From positions 558,001 to 622,000 of the forward strand of contig NZ_FNGF01000003.1 in assembly GCF_900102815.1 (NCBI RefSeq): DNA of 64,000 nt, given 5' to 3'. Below, piece after piece: positions 35,938 through 44,384 of the stretch (positions are counted from its first letter, which is position 1; the number at the start of each line of letters is the position of its first letter). The notes beneath the pieces were generated by a model, which saw nothing but the letters and a program-made list of their open reading frames with translations, was not told where the DNA came from and made no database searches. The stretch is from Glycomyces sambucus. GTDB taxonomy: Bacteria; Actinomycetota; Actinomycetes; Mycobacteriales; Micromonosporaceae. Position numbers and translations under genes: made by a program.

Positions 35938-37998
35938 ATGCCCGAGAGCACCGCCCCGGAACCGGGTTTCACCGTCAACGACCCGCGCGTGCACAACCTG
36001 ATCCAGGGCCAGCGGATCGAGCTCAACATGCACCAGGCCGCCGAGGCGCGGGTGCACGCGTTCGCGGAGGGGCCGCTGCTGTGCGGCCGCATCCCGGCCG
36101 CGGCGCCGGCCCGGATCGAGCGGGAGACGACGGTCGCCCCGGAGGGCCCGACGGTCCTCACCGGGATGGCGGGGGCGGGCAAGACCCAGGCTGCGGCCGC
36201 GTTCGCGCGCCGGATCTGGAACGCGGGCGGGCTCGACCTCCTCGTGTGGGCCGACGCGTCGGACCGGGCCGGGATCGCGGCGGCGTTCGCGGGCGCGGGC
36301 GCGGCGGTGCGCGGCGACGACCCCGCCGGCACGGAGGCCGCGGCGGCGGCGTTCCTCAACTGGCTCGCCCGCCCGAACGCGCCACGGTGGCTCGTCGTCC
36401 TCGACGGCGTGACCGATCCCGACCATCTGGCGGGGCTGTGGCCGCCGGAGACCGCGCGCGGCAGGACGATCCTGACCACGCAGGTCCGCAGCGCCGCCCT
36501 CGACGGCCACCGGGTGCGCCTCGGCCCGTTCACGCCCGAGGAGTCCGCGGACTACCTGGAGCGGCGCCTGGGCGCGGGCTCGCGCGCCCTCGACGGCGCG
36601 GCCGGACTGGCCGCGGAGGTCGGGCACCTGCCGCAGGCGCTCGCGCTCGCGTGCGCGCACCTCCTCGACCGGCCGGGCACGACCTGCGCCGACTACGCGC
36701 GGGGCCTCGACGCCGCCGGGCCGGCCCCGGTCGCGGCGCCGCTCCGCGCGGCGATCGAGCGGGCCGACCTCCGAGAGCCCGCGGGCCTGGCCTCGATCCT
36801 GCTCGGCCTCGCATGCCGGCTCGACCCGGCAGGGGTCCCGCTGGCGCTGTTCACCGCCGACCGGGCGCTGCAGACGTACGCGGGCTTCCCGGGCGTGCGC
36901 GCCGATCCGCCGCTGACGCGCGGCGAGGCGGAGGAGGCCATCGCGGCCCTGCACCGGTCGTCGCTCATCGACATCGACGGCGATGCGGCCCGCATCCACC
37001 CGCTCGTGCAGCGCGCGGCGGGCGAGGCGCTGGGGCCCGAGGGCCGGGACGCGACGCTGAAGGTGGCGGCGGACGTCCTCCAGGACGTCTGGCCCGCGGA
37101 CGGCGACCCGCGGCTCCCGCGCTTCCACGCGACCGTCGCGCGGATGCTCGACAACACGGCGGGCTCGCTGTTCCAGGCGGGGACGCACACGGTCCTGTCC
37201 GCCACCGCCCGCGACCTGTCCGAGTCGGGGCGCATCGCGGCGGCCGTCGCGTTCCAGCGGCGGTTCGCGGACGCGAGCGAGGCGCACCTCGGGCCCGAGC
37301 ACCCGGACACGCTCGACGTCTTGGAGGACCTGTCGTTCCGGCTGCGGGAGGCGGGCGAGCCGGACGCCGCCGCCGAGGTGGGCGAGCGGGTCCTGGCGGC
37401 GCGGCTGCGGGTCCTGGGCCCCGACCACGGGGCGACGCTGCGGGCGCGGACCGTGCTGTCGCGGCTGCGGATCGAGGCGGGCGACACCGGCGGCGCCGTC
37501 GCGGAGCTCGAAGCGCTCGTGGCGGACCACCTGCGCCTCGTCGGACCCGACGACATGCACACGTTCACCGCCCGCAACAACCTCGCCGAGGTCCGGGGCA
37601 TCACCGGCGACCACGCGGCGGCCGTCGCCGGGTACGACGCGCTCCTCGCCGACTGCCTGCGGGTCTTCGGCCCCCGCCACGCCGTGACACTGCGGACCCG
37701 GAACAACCGCTCGCGGTGGATCGCCGAGGCCGGTGACGTCGACGGCGCGATCGCGGAGGCCGAGTCGGTGCTGGCCGACCACGACGACGTGCTCGGGCCC
37801 GACGACTACCAGATCCTCGTGGCCCGCGCGAACCTCGCGTACTTCCGGGCGATGGACGGGGCCCCGGAGCGGTCGGCGGCCGAGTTCGCGGACCTGCTGG
37901 AGGACTTCCTGCGGGTCCTGGGCCCAGAGCACCCGGAGACGGCGAAGGTCCGCGGGCACCTCGAACTGCACCGCGCGGCGGCGGAGGGCTCGGACTGA
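35938..37998 (+). CDS. NB-ARC/TPR (kinesin-light-chain-type) protein
   Basis: 686 residues. A short N-terminus (FTVNDPRVHNLIQGQRIELN) is followed by a STAND-type ATPase: Walker A GMAGAGKT (about 76-83), Walker B LVVLDGV, GHLPQALALA as the GxP motif. Five TPR-like repeats carry the kinesin-light-chain consensus LGPxHPxTLxxRNNL (about 445-680). Such proteins are signal sensors or scaffolds in actinomycetes, and some act in antiphage defence; here no effector domain is fused. TAACCT stands 6 nt upstream of the ATG (leaderless). The convergent marR stop is 7 bp away. Confidence 0.82.
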   Translation: MPESTAPEPGFTVNDPRVHNLIQGQRIELNMHQAAEARVHAFAEGPLLCGRIPAAAPARIERETTVAPEGPTVLTGMAGAGKTQAAAAFARRIWNAGGLDLLVWADASDRAGIAAAFAGAGAAVRGDDPAGTEAAAAAFLNWLARPNAPRWLVVLDGVTDPDHLAGLWPPETARGRTILTTQVRSAALDGHRVRLGPFTPEESADYLERRLGAGSRALDGAAGLAAEVGHLPQALALACAHLLDRPGTTCADYARGLDAAGPAPVAAPLRAAIERADLREPAGLASILLGLACRLDPAGVPLALFTADRALQTYAGFPGVRADPPLTRGEAEEAIAALHRSSLIDIDGDAARIHPLVQRAAGEALGPEGRDATLKVAADVLQDVWPADGDPRLPRFHATVARMLDNTAGSLFQAGTHTVLSATARDLSESGRIAAAVAFQRRFADASEAHLGPEHPDTLDVLEDLSFRLREAGEPDAAAEVGERVLAARLRVLGPDHGATLRARTVLSRLRIEAGDTGGAVAELEALVADHLRLVGPDDMHTFTARNNLAEVRGITGDHAAAVAGYDALLADCLRVFGPRHAVTLRTRNNRSRWIAEAGDVDGAIAEAESVLADHDDVLGPDDYQILVARANLAYFRAMDGAPERSAAEFADLLEDFLRVLGPEHPETAKVRGHLELHRAAAEGSD

Positions 37999-38005
37999 CG
38001 GGCGG

Positions 38006-38521
38006 CTAGAAGGTCCGCTTCCGGCGGGGCGCGGCCGAGCGCGGGGGCTCTTCGCGGATGTGGTCGCGGACGCGGGACATGATGCCGCGCAGGCGGTTCA
38101 GGTCCTCGGCGGAGACGGCCTCGTAGAGGAGCCGGCGCGTGACCTGGATGTGGCCGGGCAGGACTCTTCCGACGGTCTCGCGACCCTTGTCGGTGATGGC
38201 GACGAGGGTGGCGCGCTCGTCGTCGGGGCTGGGCCCGCGGGTGACGAGGCCGGCCTTCTCCAGGAGCGCGGCCTGGTAGGTGAGGCCGCTGCGGCTGTAG
38301 ACGACGCCGTCGGCGAGCTGGGTCATGGTGAGCTGCCCGGCGCCGTTCAGGGCCATGAGGAGCTGGAACTGGACGGTGCTGATGCCGCCCTCGGCGCGCA
38401 GCTGCTGCTCAACGTGGTGCTGGAGGAGGCTGACGGCCTCGGTGAGCGCGAAGTACGCCTCCAGCTGCTGCGGTTCGGGCAGCTTGAGGTCGCCGAGGTC
38501 GAAGTCGTCAGGGCCGGTCAC
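38006..38521 (-). CDS. MarR-family repressor
   Basis: 171 residues. A winged helix-turn-helix (FQLLMALNGAGQLTMTQLADGVVYSRSGLTYQAALLEKAGLVTR) and the wing RGPSPDDERATLVAITDKG are diagnostic. It probably senses a phenolic or oxidative ligand and represses itself and the divergent quinone reductase through three palindromes in the gap. It starts with GTG overlapping GGAGG; the first operator lies 15 bp upstream of that start. Confidence 0.9.
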   Translation of the reverse strand: MTGPDDFDLGDLKLPEPQQLEAYFALTEAVSLLQHHVEQQLRAEGGISTVQFQLLMALNGAGQLTMTQLADGVVYSRSGLTYQAALLEKAGLVTRGPSPDDERATLVAITDKGRETVGRVLPGHIQVTRRLLYEAVSAEDLNRLRGIMSRVRDHIREEPPRSAAPRRKRTF

Positions 38522-38535
38522 CTCCGAATCCTACC

Positions 38536-38639
38536 TGCTTCGAATTCAAAGCAATGTGTCGACCATCACTCGCTCCAACTCTTGTGCTTCGAATTCAAAG
38601 CACTCTACAGTTGCGACCAGACACTTCGAATTCAAAGCA
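38536..38639. promoter_or_regulatory. Three MarR operator copies
   Basis: TGCTTCGAATTCAAAGCA at 38536-38553 and 38585-38602, and CACTTCGAATTCAAAGCA at 38622-38639. Each is a near-perfect palindrome around GAATTC. Centres are 49 and 37 bp apart. Confidence 0.85.
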
Positions 38640-38659
38640 ACCACCTGAAGGAGCACCCC

Positions 38660-39592
38660 ATGAAAGCCGTGCGATTCCACTCCTACGGCGGCAGCGACGT
38701 CCTCGCCCTCGAAGACGCCGACCGCCCCACCGCAGGCCCGGGCCAGGTCGTCGTCCAGGTCGCCGGGACCTCGTTCAACTTCCTCGACCTCGCCATCCGC
38801 ATCGGCCTCATGAAGGCCGCCATGCCCGTCGACTTCCCGCACACCCCGGGCATCGACCTCGCCGGCGTCATCGCCGAGACCGGCGACGGCGTCACCGACT
38901 GGAAGCCCGGCGACCCGGTCGTCGCCTTCCTGCCGCCCCCCGCACCCGGCGCGACCGCCGAGTACGTCGCCGTCCCGGCCGACCTCCTCGCCGCCGCACC
39001 CGCCACCGTCCCGCTCGCCGACGCCGCCGCGCTCCCCACGGTCGGGCTCACCGCCCGCCAGGCCCTGTTCGACCACCTCGGACTCCGCGCCGGCCAGAGC
39101 ATCCTCATCAACGGCGCCGGCGGCGCGGTCGGCGGCTACGCCGTCCAGCTCGCCAAGCGGGCGGGCGCGGTCGTCACCGCGACCGCCAGCCCCCGCAGCA
39201 TCGAACGCGTCAGGGCCGCCGGCCCCGACCGGATCGTCGACCACACCGAGACGCCCGTCACCGAAGCCCTCGAAGGCGAGCAGTTCGACGCGGTCCTCCA
39301 CCTCGTCCGCAACGGCCCCGAGGAGACCGCCGCCCTCATCGGCCTCGTCGCCGACGGCGGCGCCTTCGCCAGCACCGCCACACCCGGACCGCTCATCCCC
39401 GGGCGCGGCATCCGCGTCGACCAGGTCTACGTGCGCAGCGACGCCACCCGGCTCGCCGAACTCGTCGCCCTCGTCGACTCGGGAGAGCTCAAGATCGACG
39501 TGACCGAGCGGCTCACGATCGCCGACCTCCCGGCCCTGCACGACCGGGCGTTCGCGGGGGAGGTGAGCGGCAAGGCGATCCTCACGCCCTGA
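38660..39592 (+). CDS. NADPH:quinone oxidoreductase (zinc-free MDR family)
   Basis: 310 residues. The MDR fold starts MKAVRFHSYGGSDVLALED, with the GroES-like domain to ~120 and the Rossmann motif INGAGGAVGGYAVQLAKRAGAVVTATAS (about 153 on). The zinc ligands of alcohol dehydrogenases are absent, as in quinone reductases. It would reduce quinones or electrophiles with NADPH. GAAGGAG lies 6 nt before the ATG. Divergent from marR with three shared operators, so probably induced by the MarR ligand. Confidence 0.9.
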   Translation: MKAVRFHSYGGSDVLALEDADRPTAGPGQVVVQVAGTSFNFLDLAIRIGLMKAAMPVDFPHTPGIDLAGVIAETGDGVTDWKPGDPVVAFLPPPAPGATAEYVAVPADLLAAAPATVPLADAAALPTVGLTARQALFDHLGLRAGQSILINGAGGAVGGYAVQLAKRAGAVVTATASPRSIERVRAAGPDRIVDHTETPVTEALEGEQFDAVLHLVRNGPEETAALIGLVADGGAFASTATPGPLIPGRGIRVDQVYVRSDATRLAELVALVDSGELKIDVTERLTIADLPALHDRAFAGEVSGKAILTP

Positions 39593-39627
39593 TCGCCGAA
39601 ACCGCTTCCATGCGCTTAGATTGCCGG

Positions 39628-40515
39628 GTGGCAACAGCAGAGTCGGAGCGGCGCGGCGACCTCGACGCGGCCGCCGCCGTCTTCACGGACGTGCGGCCGC
39701 GCCTGTTCGGGATCGCGTACCGGATGCTCGGCAGCGCGGGCGAGGCCGAGGACCTCGTCCAGGAGGTCTGGCTGCGCTGGCAGGCGTACGACCGGGACAC
39801 GGTGGCCGAACCGGGGGCGTTCCTCGCGACGATCGCGACCCGGCTGTCGATCAACGCACTGAAGTCGGCGCGGGTGCGCCGCGAGACCTACATCGGTCCG
39901 TGGCTGCCCGAGCCGGTGGACACGGCGGCCGATCCGTATCTGGGCGCGGAGCGCGGCGAGGCCCTAGAGTACGCGACACTGCTGCTCATGGAGCGGTTGT
40001 CGCCGAACGAGCGGGCCGCGTACGTGCTGCGGGAGGCGTTCGACTACGCGTACGACCAGATCGCCGAGATCATCGGCACCAGCACCGCAGCAGTGCGGCA
40101 GCTGGTGAGCCGGGCGCGACGGCACATCGCGGACGGCCGCCGCTCCCGCCCCAACCGGGCCGGGCAGCGGGCGCTGCTGGAGGCGTTCATGGCGGCGGCG
40201 CGGTCAGGCGACATGGTGCAGCTGGAGCGGCTGCTCGCGGCCGACGTGGTGAACACCTCGGACGGCAACGGCGCGGTCAAGGTGGCCCGCAAGCCCCTCG
40301 TCGGGGCCGAGCGGGTGGCGAAGTTCCTCAAGGCGCTCGAATGGCTCTGGGACGACATGGAGGTGGACTGGACCGAACTCGGCGGCCGAACCTGGGCCGT
40401 CCTGCGGCAGCACGGCGCCGTCTACGCCGTCATCACCGTGGACGCGACCGACGCGGGCATCGACCAGATCCTGTGGCAGGTCAACCAGGACAAGCTCAGC
40501 GCCTTCCGAGACTGA
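39628..40515 (+). CDS. ECF41-type RNA polymerase sigma factor (SigJ-like)
   Basis: 295 residues. Sigma region 2 (VRPRLFGIAYRMLGSAGEAEDLVQEVWLRW) and region 4 (SPNERAAYVLREAFDYAYDQIAEIIGTSTAAVRQL) are followed by a SnoaL-like domain that regulates activity in this group. ECF41 hallmarks are present: WLPEP in the linker, a DGNG segment in place of DGGGK, and NQDKL in place of NPDKL. Known ECF41 factors act on neighbouring oxidoreductase or epimerase genes, which fits the NmrA-like gene convergent with it. The GTG at 39628 has TTAGAT 6 nt upstream; an ATG at 39610 is an alternative. Confidence 0.88.
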   Translation: MATAESERRGDLDAAAAVFTDVRPRLFGIAYRMLGSAGEAEDLVQEVWLRWQAYDRDTVAEPGAFLATIATRLSINALKSARVRRETYIGPWLPEPVDTAADPYLGAERGEALEYATLLLMERLSPNERAAYVLREAFDYAYDQIAEIIGTSTAAVRQLVSRARRHIADGRRSRPNRAGQRALLEAFMAAARSGDMVQLERLLAADVVNTSDGNGAVKVARKPLVGAERVAKFLKALEWLWDDMEVDWTELGGRTWAVLRQHGAVYAVITVDATDAGIDQILWQVNQDKLSAFRD

Positions 40516-40542
40516 ACGACCACCCGAGCCAGCCGAGACCAT

Positions 40543-40619
40543 CGGACACCGGACACCGGACACCGGACACCGGACACCGAGCACCGAGCACCGAGCACCG
40601 AGCACCGAGCACCGAGCCT
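40543..40619. repeat. 7-bp tandem repeat, two unit types
   Basis: CGGACAC x5 (40543-40577) runs directly into CGAGCAC x5 (40578-40612), then one CGAGCCT. There are no interruptions. It lies between the sigma-factor stop and a terminator. Confidence 0.95.
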
Positions 40620-40652
40620 GGACTCGGGCGGCTTCGCCGCCCGAGTCCAGGC
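40616..40652. terminator. Bidirectional terminator fused to the heptamer array
   Basis: A perfect 17-bp stem with loop TTC. The right arm end (CCGAGTCCAGGCTC) is repeated directly at 40656-40669. Confidence 0.85.
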
Positions 40653-40705
40653 TCCCGAGTCCAGGCTCGGAGTCCGATGCGAAGCGCCCGTTCGCGAACC
40701 GCTCG

Positions 40706-41440
40706 CTAGCGGGCGATCCACTCCCGGTAGGTGAGGCTCGACAGGAGCGCGCCGCCCTGGTCGATGAGGGCGTCGCCCTTGACGGCCGCGAACATGCCCG
40801 CGGTGGAGTCGACCACCACGTTCCGCTTGTCGCCCTTCGCTTCGAGCGTGATCCGCCCGAGCTCGTCGAGCGTGAACACCTCCGGGCCGGCGACGTCGCG
40901 GGTCCCGTTCAGCGGGGCGCCGCCGGCCACGTCGGCCACGGCCCTCGCGATGTCGGCCGACGCGATCGGCTGCACGCGCGTGGCGGGCAGGCGGACCGTC
41001 TCCTCGTCGGAAGTCCACGACATGACGGCGGGCATGAACTCGAAGAACTGGGTCGACCGGACGATCGAGTACGGCACCGGCCCGGCCTTGAGGACGTCCT
41101 CCTGCAGGACCTTCGCGCGGTAGTAGTCCAGGTCCGGGACCTGCTCGACCCCGACGATCGACAGGATCACCGCGTGCCCCACCCCGGCGTCCGCCGCGGC
41201 GGCGAGCAGGTTGTCCATGCTCGTTTGGAACCACGCGATCGACGCCTCGTCGAAGGTCGGCGAGTTCGTCAGGTTGACGACCGCCCCGGCCCCTTCGAGC
41301 GCCGCCGCGAGCCCGTCGCCGCTGATGAGGTCGACCCCGGTGGACGGCGAGTGCGGCATCGCCTCGTGCCCGGCCTCGTTCAGGAACGTGACGACCTGCG
41401 AACCGATGAGCCCGGTCCCGCCCATGACAGCGATCTTCAT
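40706..41440 (-). CDS. NmrA-like NAD(P)-binding reductase, likely ECF41 target
   Basis: 244 residues. The N-terminus MKIAVMGGTGLIGSQVV is an atypical SDR (NmrA/epimerase-like) Rossmann motif; IVGVEQVPDLDYYRAKVLQEDVL holds the Y-x-x-x-K-like segment, and SIVRSTQFFEF follows. Similar genes accompany ECF41 sigma factors. Upstream on the minus strand is an exact TGTCACA (41518-41512), the reported ECF41 -35 element. The substrate is unknown. Confidence 0.85.
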   Translation of the reverse strand: MKIAVMGGTGLIGSQVVTFLNEAGHEAMPHSPSTGVDLISGDGLAAALEGAGAVVNLTNSPTFDEASIAWFQTSMDNLLAAAADAGVGHAVILSIVGVEQVPDLDYYRAKVLQEDVLKAGPVPYSIVRSTQFFEFMPAVMSWTSDEETVRLPATRVQPIASADIARAVADVAGGAPLNGTRDVAGPEVFTLDELGRITLEAKGDKRNVVVDSTAGMFAAVKGDALIDQGGALLSSLTYREWIAR

Positions 41441-41491
41441 TGCAAACCTCCGGTTCCGCGGGGCGGCCGGTGCCGCCCCGTCGCCAGCTGA

Positions 41492-41518
41492 GACAAGACG
41501 CGTCAGGGGTTTGTGACA
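41492..41518 (-). promoter_or_regulatory. Candidate ECF41 promoter
   Basis: Minus-strand TGTCACA (41518-41512) is followed by CGTC after 11 nt (41500-41497) and by TGTC after 16 nt (41495-41492). The published group motif is TGTCACA with CGTC; the spacing here needs checking. Confidence 0.5.
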
Positions 41519-41586
41519 TCCTCCCGCGGACCGGCCCGGAACAACGCCGGTTCCCGCCCGGACCCCGGCTTGATAGCGTTTGCACC

Positions 41587-42600
41587 ATGAGCGAGCCGAC
41601 CGCCTTCCCGCTGCGCCTGCCCGAGATGCCGCTGCACGATCCGTTCATCGTCGCCGACTCCGGCTCCGGCCTCTACCACCTGTACACCTCGAACCTCGCC
41701 TCCAGCGGCGCGCCCGGCGCCGGGACGATGGTCTACCGGTCCCGGGACCTGCGCGAGTGGGCCGAGCCCGTCCCGGTGTTCCTGGTCGACGAGGAGGACG
41801 CACCGTGGGCGGTGCACGGCGCCTGGGCGCCCGAGGTCCACCGGTGGAACGACCGCTGGTACCTCTTCACGACCCTGCACGACACCGACGCGCCGCTGCC
41901 CGTGCCGCGCCCCGGCGAGTACGGGACGCCGTTCCCGGTCGCGAACTACCGCCGCTCCACGATCGTCGCAGCCGCCGACGCCCTTACCGGCCCGTTCCGG
42001 ATGCTCAAGCCCGAGGCGCCGATCCTCCCCGCGGACCTCATGACCCTCGACGGGACGCTGTTCGTCGACGAGGACGGCGAGCCGTGGATGGTCTGCGCCA
42101 ACGAATGGCTCCAGCGCATCGACGGCACCGTCGAGGCGTTCCCCCTCAACCGCGCCCTCGACGGGGTCGACGGCGAGCCGATGGTCCTCTTCAGAGGCTC
42201 GGACGCCTCCTGGATCACCCGCGAGCTCCCCGCGGGCGTCCCCCACCAGATCGCCCCCTACGTGACCGACGGCCCCCAGCTCCACCGCTTCGGCGACACT
42301 CTCGTCTGCCTCTGGTCCACGTACGAGAAGAACCGCCTCACCGAGGGCGGCATCGACGGCGACTACGTCCAGACCTGGGCCGTCGCCCCCTCCGGCCGCC
42401 TCGAAGGCCCCTGGGAGCAGCGCGAACCGCTCGTCCGCGGCGACTCCGGCCACGGCATGCTCTTCACCGCCTTCGACGGCACCCTCATGATGGTCCTCCA
42501 CCGGCCCTTCACCGGCGCCCGCGGCAAGCTCTACGAGATGACCTGGGACGGAAGCGATCTGAAGGTCCTCCGCCAGCGCACCGACCTCGACGGGGACTGA
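41587..42600 (+). CDS. GH43-like glycoside hydrolase (intracellular)
   Basis: 337 residues, no signal peptide. Five-bladed propeller markers: LPLHDPFIVADSGSGLYHLY-type start (EMPLHDPF, general-base D18), TMVYRSRDLREWAEPVPVF, WAVHGAWAPEVHRWNDRWYLF, TLDGTLFVDEDGEPWMV and GGIDGDYVQTW. This suggests arabino- or xylosidase action on imported oligosaccharides. TAGCGT lies 7 nt before the ATG (leaderless). It precedes the second sugar operon in the same direction with a hairpin between, so it may be its accessory hydrolase. Confidence 0.8.
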   Translation: MSEPTAFPLRLPEMPLHDPFIVADSGSGLYHLYTSNLASSGAPGAGTMVYRSRDLREWAEPVPVFLVDEEDAPWAVHGAWAPEVHRWNDRWYLFTTLHDTDAPLPVPRPGEYGTPFPVANYRRSTIVAAADALTGPFRMLKPEAPILPADLMTLDGTLFVDEDGEPWMVCANEWLQRIDGTVEAFPLNRALDGVDGEPMVLFRGSDASWITRELPAGVPHQIAPYVTDGPQLHRFGDTLVCLWSTYEKNRLTEGGIDGDYVQTWAVAPSGRLEGPWEQREPLVRGDSGHGMLFTAFDGTLMMVLHRPFTGARGKLYEMTWDGSDLKVLRQRTDLDGD

Positions 42601-42606
42601 AGAAAC

Positions 42607-42660
42607 CGAACATCCCTGCGCACGCAGGGGTACCGTTCGACCACCCTCGGCCGCTATAGT
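42607..42660 (+). promoter_or_regulatory. Hairpin and promoter of sugar ABC operon 2
   Basis: CCCTGC-GCAC-GCAGGG (42614-42629), flanked by CGAAC and GTTCG, ends the GH43 transcript. TATAGT at 42655-42660 inside CCGC...GCGG is a likely -10 and operator. Confidence 0.45.
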
Positions 42661-42705
42661 GCGGATTGGATGCTGTTCGCGCCGATTCGCCCCTTAGGAG
42701 CGGCT

Positions 42706-44079
42706 ATGAGGACGTTGATGACCTGCATGGCGGCCGCGACGCTGGTACTGGCCGCGTCGGCGTGCAGCCCTGAGGAGTCCGAGGAGGGCGACGGTTCGGT
42801 CGTCTTCTGGACCCCGTACACGACCCCGGAGCGGATCGCGGCCCAGCAGCCGGTGATCGACGCGTTCACCGAGGCCACCGGCATCGAGGTGGAGATGGTC
42901 CCGCTGGAGCCGGACCAGATGGGGCAGACGCTCGTCACCGGCGCGGCCGCGGGCGAGGTGCCCGACGTGATCGCGCACAACCCCTCCAGCACCGCGGCGT
43001 GGGCCGCCCAGGGCCTGCTCGACGACGAGGCGCCGCAGGAGGTCGTGGACGCGCTCGGCGCGGACACGTTCTCGCAGGCCGCCCTCGACATGGTCACCGT
43101 GGGCGGTTCGCTCCACGCCGTGCCGTCGGACGGGTGGGGCCACATGATCGCCTACCGCACCGACCTGTTCGCCGACGCCGGCCTGGAGCCGCCGGAGTCG
43201 GTGGTGGACCTCGCCGACGCCGCCGAGGCGCTGCAGGCGGACGGCTTGGCGGGCATCGCGATCGGGACCACGCCCGGCGACGTGTACACGCAGGAGGGCA
43301 TCGAGTCGATGCTGCTCCCGTTCGGCTGCGACCTGGCGGAGGACGGCGCGGTCGCGATCGACTCGCCCGAGTGCGTCGAGGGCCTGGAGACCTACCAGCG
43401 GCTGGCGGCGGCGGCCGGTCCGGCGCAAGTGGACGTCGAGGCGGCGCGCGCCGCGTACCTGTCGGGGTCGGCGGCGATGGTGCTGTTCTCCTCGCACTTC
43501 GTGGACGAGGCGGCCGGGCTCGACGTCGACAACCCGGTGACCTGCGCCGAGTGCGCCGAGAACCCGCGGTTCCTGGCGGAGAACACGGCGTACCTGACCA
43601 CGTTCACCGGCGACGGGAGCGGGACGCCCGCGGTGTACGGGCAGACCACGAACTACGGCATCCCGGCCGGGGCGAACACGGCGGACGCGAAGGCGTTCGT
43701 GGAGTACATGCTCTCGGACGGCTATGTGGAGAACCTCGCGTCGGCGACCGAGGGCCGCATCCCGGTGCGGCCGGGCCCTGAGGCGGGGTCGACCGAGTTC
43801 CTGGACGCGTGGGCGGCGCTGCCGTTCGGCAACGACGACGCGCAGGAGGTCTCGATCGGCGAGGTCTACGGGCCGGAGCTGGTCGACCGGATGGCCGCGG
43901 GCGCGGAGGGGTTCACGCGCTGGGGCTGGGGCACGGACGACGCCGAGCTCGCCGGGATCGTGTTCTCCCAGACGATCCTCGCCACCGAGGCCGAGTCCCT
44001 GTTCGAGGGCGCGGACCCGTCCGAAGTGGCCGCCGCGATGGCGGCGGCGGTCGAGGCGGCGCAGCAGGACCTCGGCTGA
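42706..44079 (+). CDS. Sugar ABC transporter substrate-binding lipoprotein (operon 2)
   Basis: 457 residues. Signal peptide with lipobox LAASAC (Cys20). A family-1 solute-binding fold follows: VVFWTPYTTPERIAAQQPVIDAFTEATGIEVEMV, then GEVPDVIAHNPSS and a TTNYGIPAGANTADAKAFVEYML segment. Four further cysteines (GCDLA, SPECVE, CAECAE) may form disulphides, unusual for the family. AGGAG precedes the ATG. The stop overlaps an ATG (TGATG), but the real permease start is 305 bp downstream beyond repeated DNA. Confidence 0.9.
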   Translation: MRTLMTCMAAATLVLAASACSPEESEEGDGSVVFWTPYTTPERIAAQQPVIDAFTEATGIEVEMVPLEPDQMGQTLVTGAAAGEVPDVIAHNPSSTAAWAAQGLLDDEAPQEVVDALGADTFSQAALDMVTVGGSLHAVPSDGWGHMIAYRTDLFADAGLEPPESVVDLADAAEALQADGLAGIAIGTTPGDVYTQEGIESMLLPFGCDLAEDGAVAIDSPECVEGLETYQRLAAAAGPAQVDVEAARAAYLSGSAAMVLFSSHFVDEAAGLDVDNPVTCAECAENPRFLAENTAYLTTFTGDGSGTPAVYGQTTNYGIPAGANTADAKAFVEYMLSDGYVENLASATEGRIPVRPGPEAGSTEFLDAWAALPFGNDDAQEVSIGEVYGPELVDRMAAGAEGFTRWGWGTDDAELAGIVFSQTILATEAESLFEGADPSEVAAAMAAAVEAAQQDLG

Positions 44080-44092
44080 TGCCTTCGGGCGG

Positions 44093-44325
44093 GGATTCGA
44101 ACACCGGCGGCGATCGGCTGTCGGACCCTTCGGGCACCGTTGAGACCGGGGGGCCTTCCCCGACGCCGCGGCGGGCCGTTCGTGTGCCCGGAGACCGGGC
44201 GTCTGCATCGGATTCGAACAGCGGGGCCGAGGCGGTGTCGGACCCCTCGGGCATCGTTGAAACCGAGGGCCCAACCCCCGAGGTGCGGCGGGCCGTTCGC
44301 GTGCCCGCCGGTCGGTGTCCTCCCG
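44093..44325. repeat. 117-bp tandem direct repeat inside the ABC operon
   Basis: Two units, 44093-44209 and 44210-44325, align without gaps at roughly 75-80 percent. Both open GGATTCGAACA and contain TGTCGGACCC (44119, 44236). They lie in the 305-bp spacer between binding-protein and permease genes. The spacer could be read as a 102-residue N-terminal extension of the permease, but that would be a two-repeat disordered peptide. Confidence 0.8.
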
Positions 44326-44384
44326 GACCGCCGGGTCCGGGCCGTACAGCGGCGAAGGGGCCGTGGCGCCGGAGGCCGCTCACC

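Noticed and set aside
40543..40612. CRISPR array
   Set aside because: The heptamers are contiguous with no spacers, and no cas gene is present.
43809..44384. Starting the operon-2 permease at 44079
   Set aside because: The extra 102 residues are a two-copy repeat with no hydrophobicity, while the ATG at 44385 has a good ribosome-binding site and gives the normal length.
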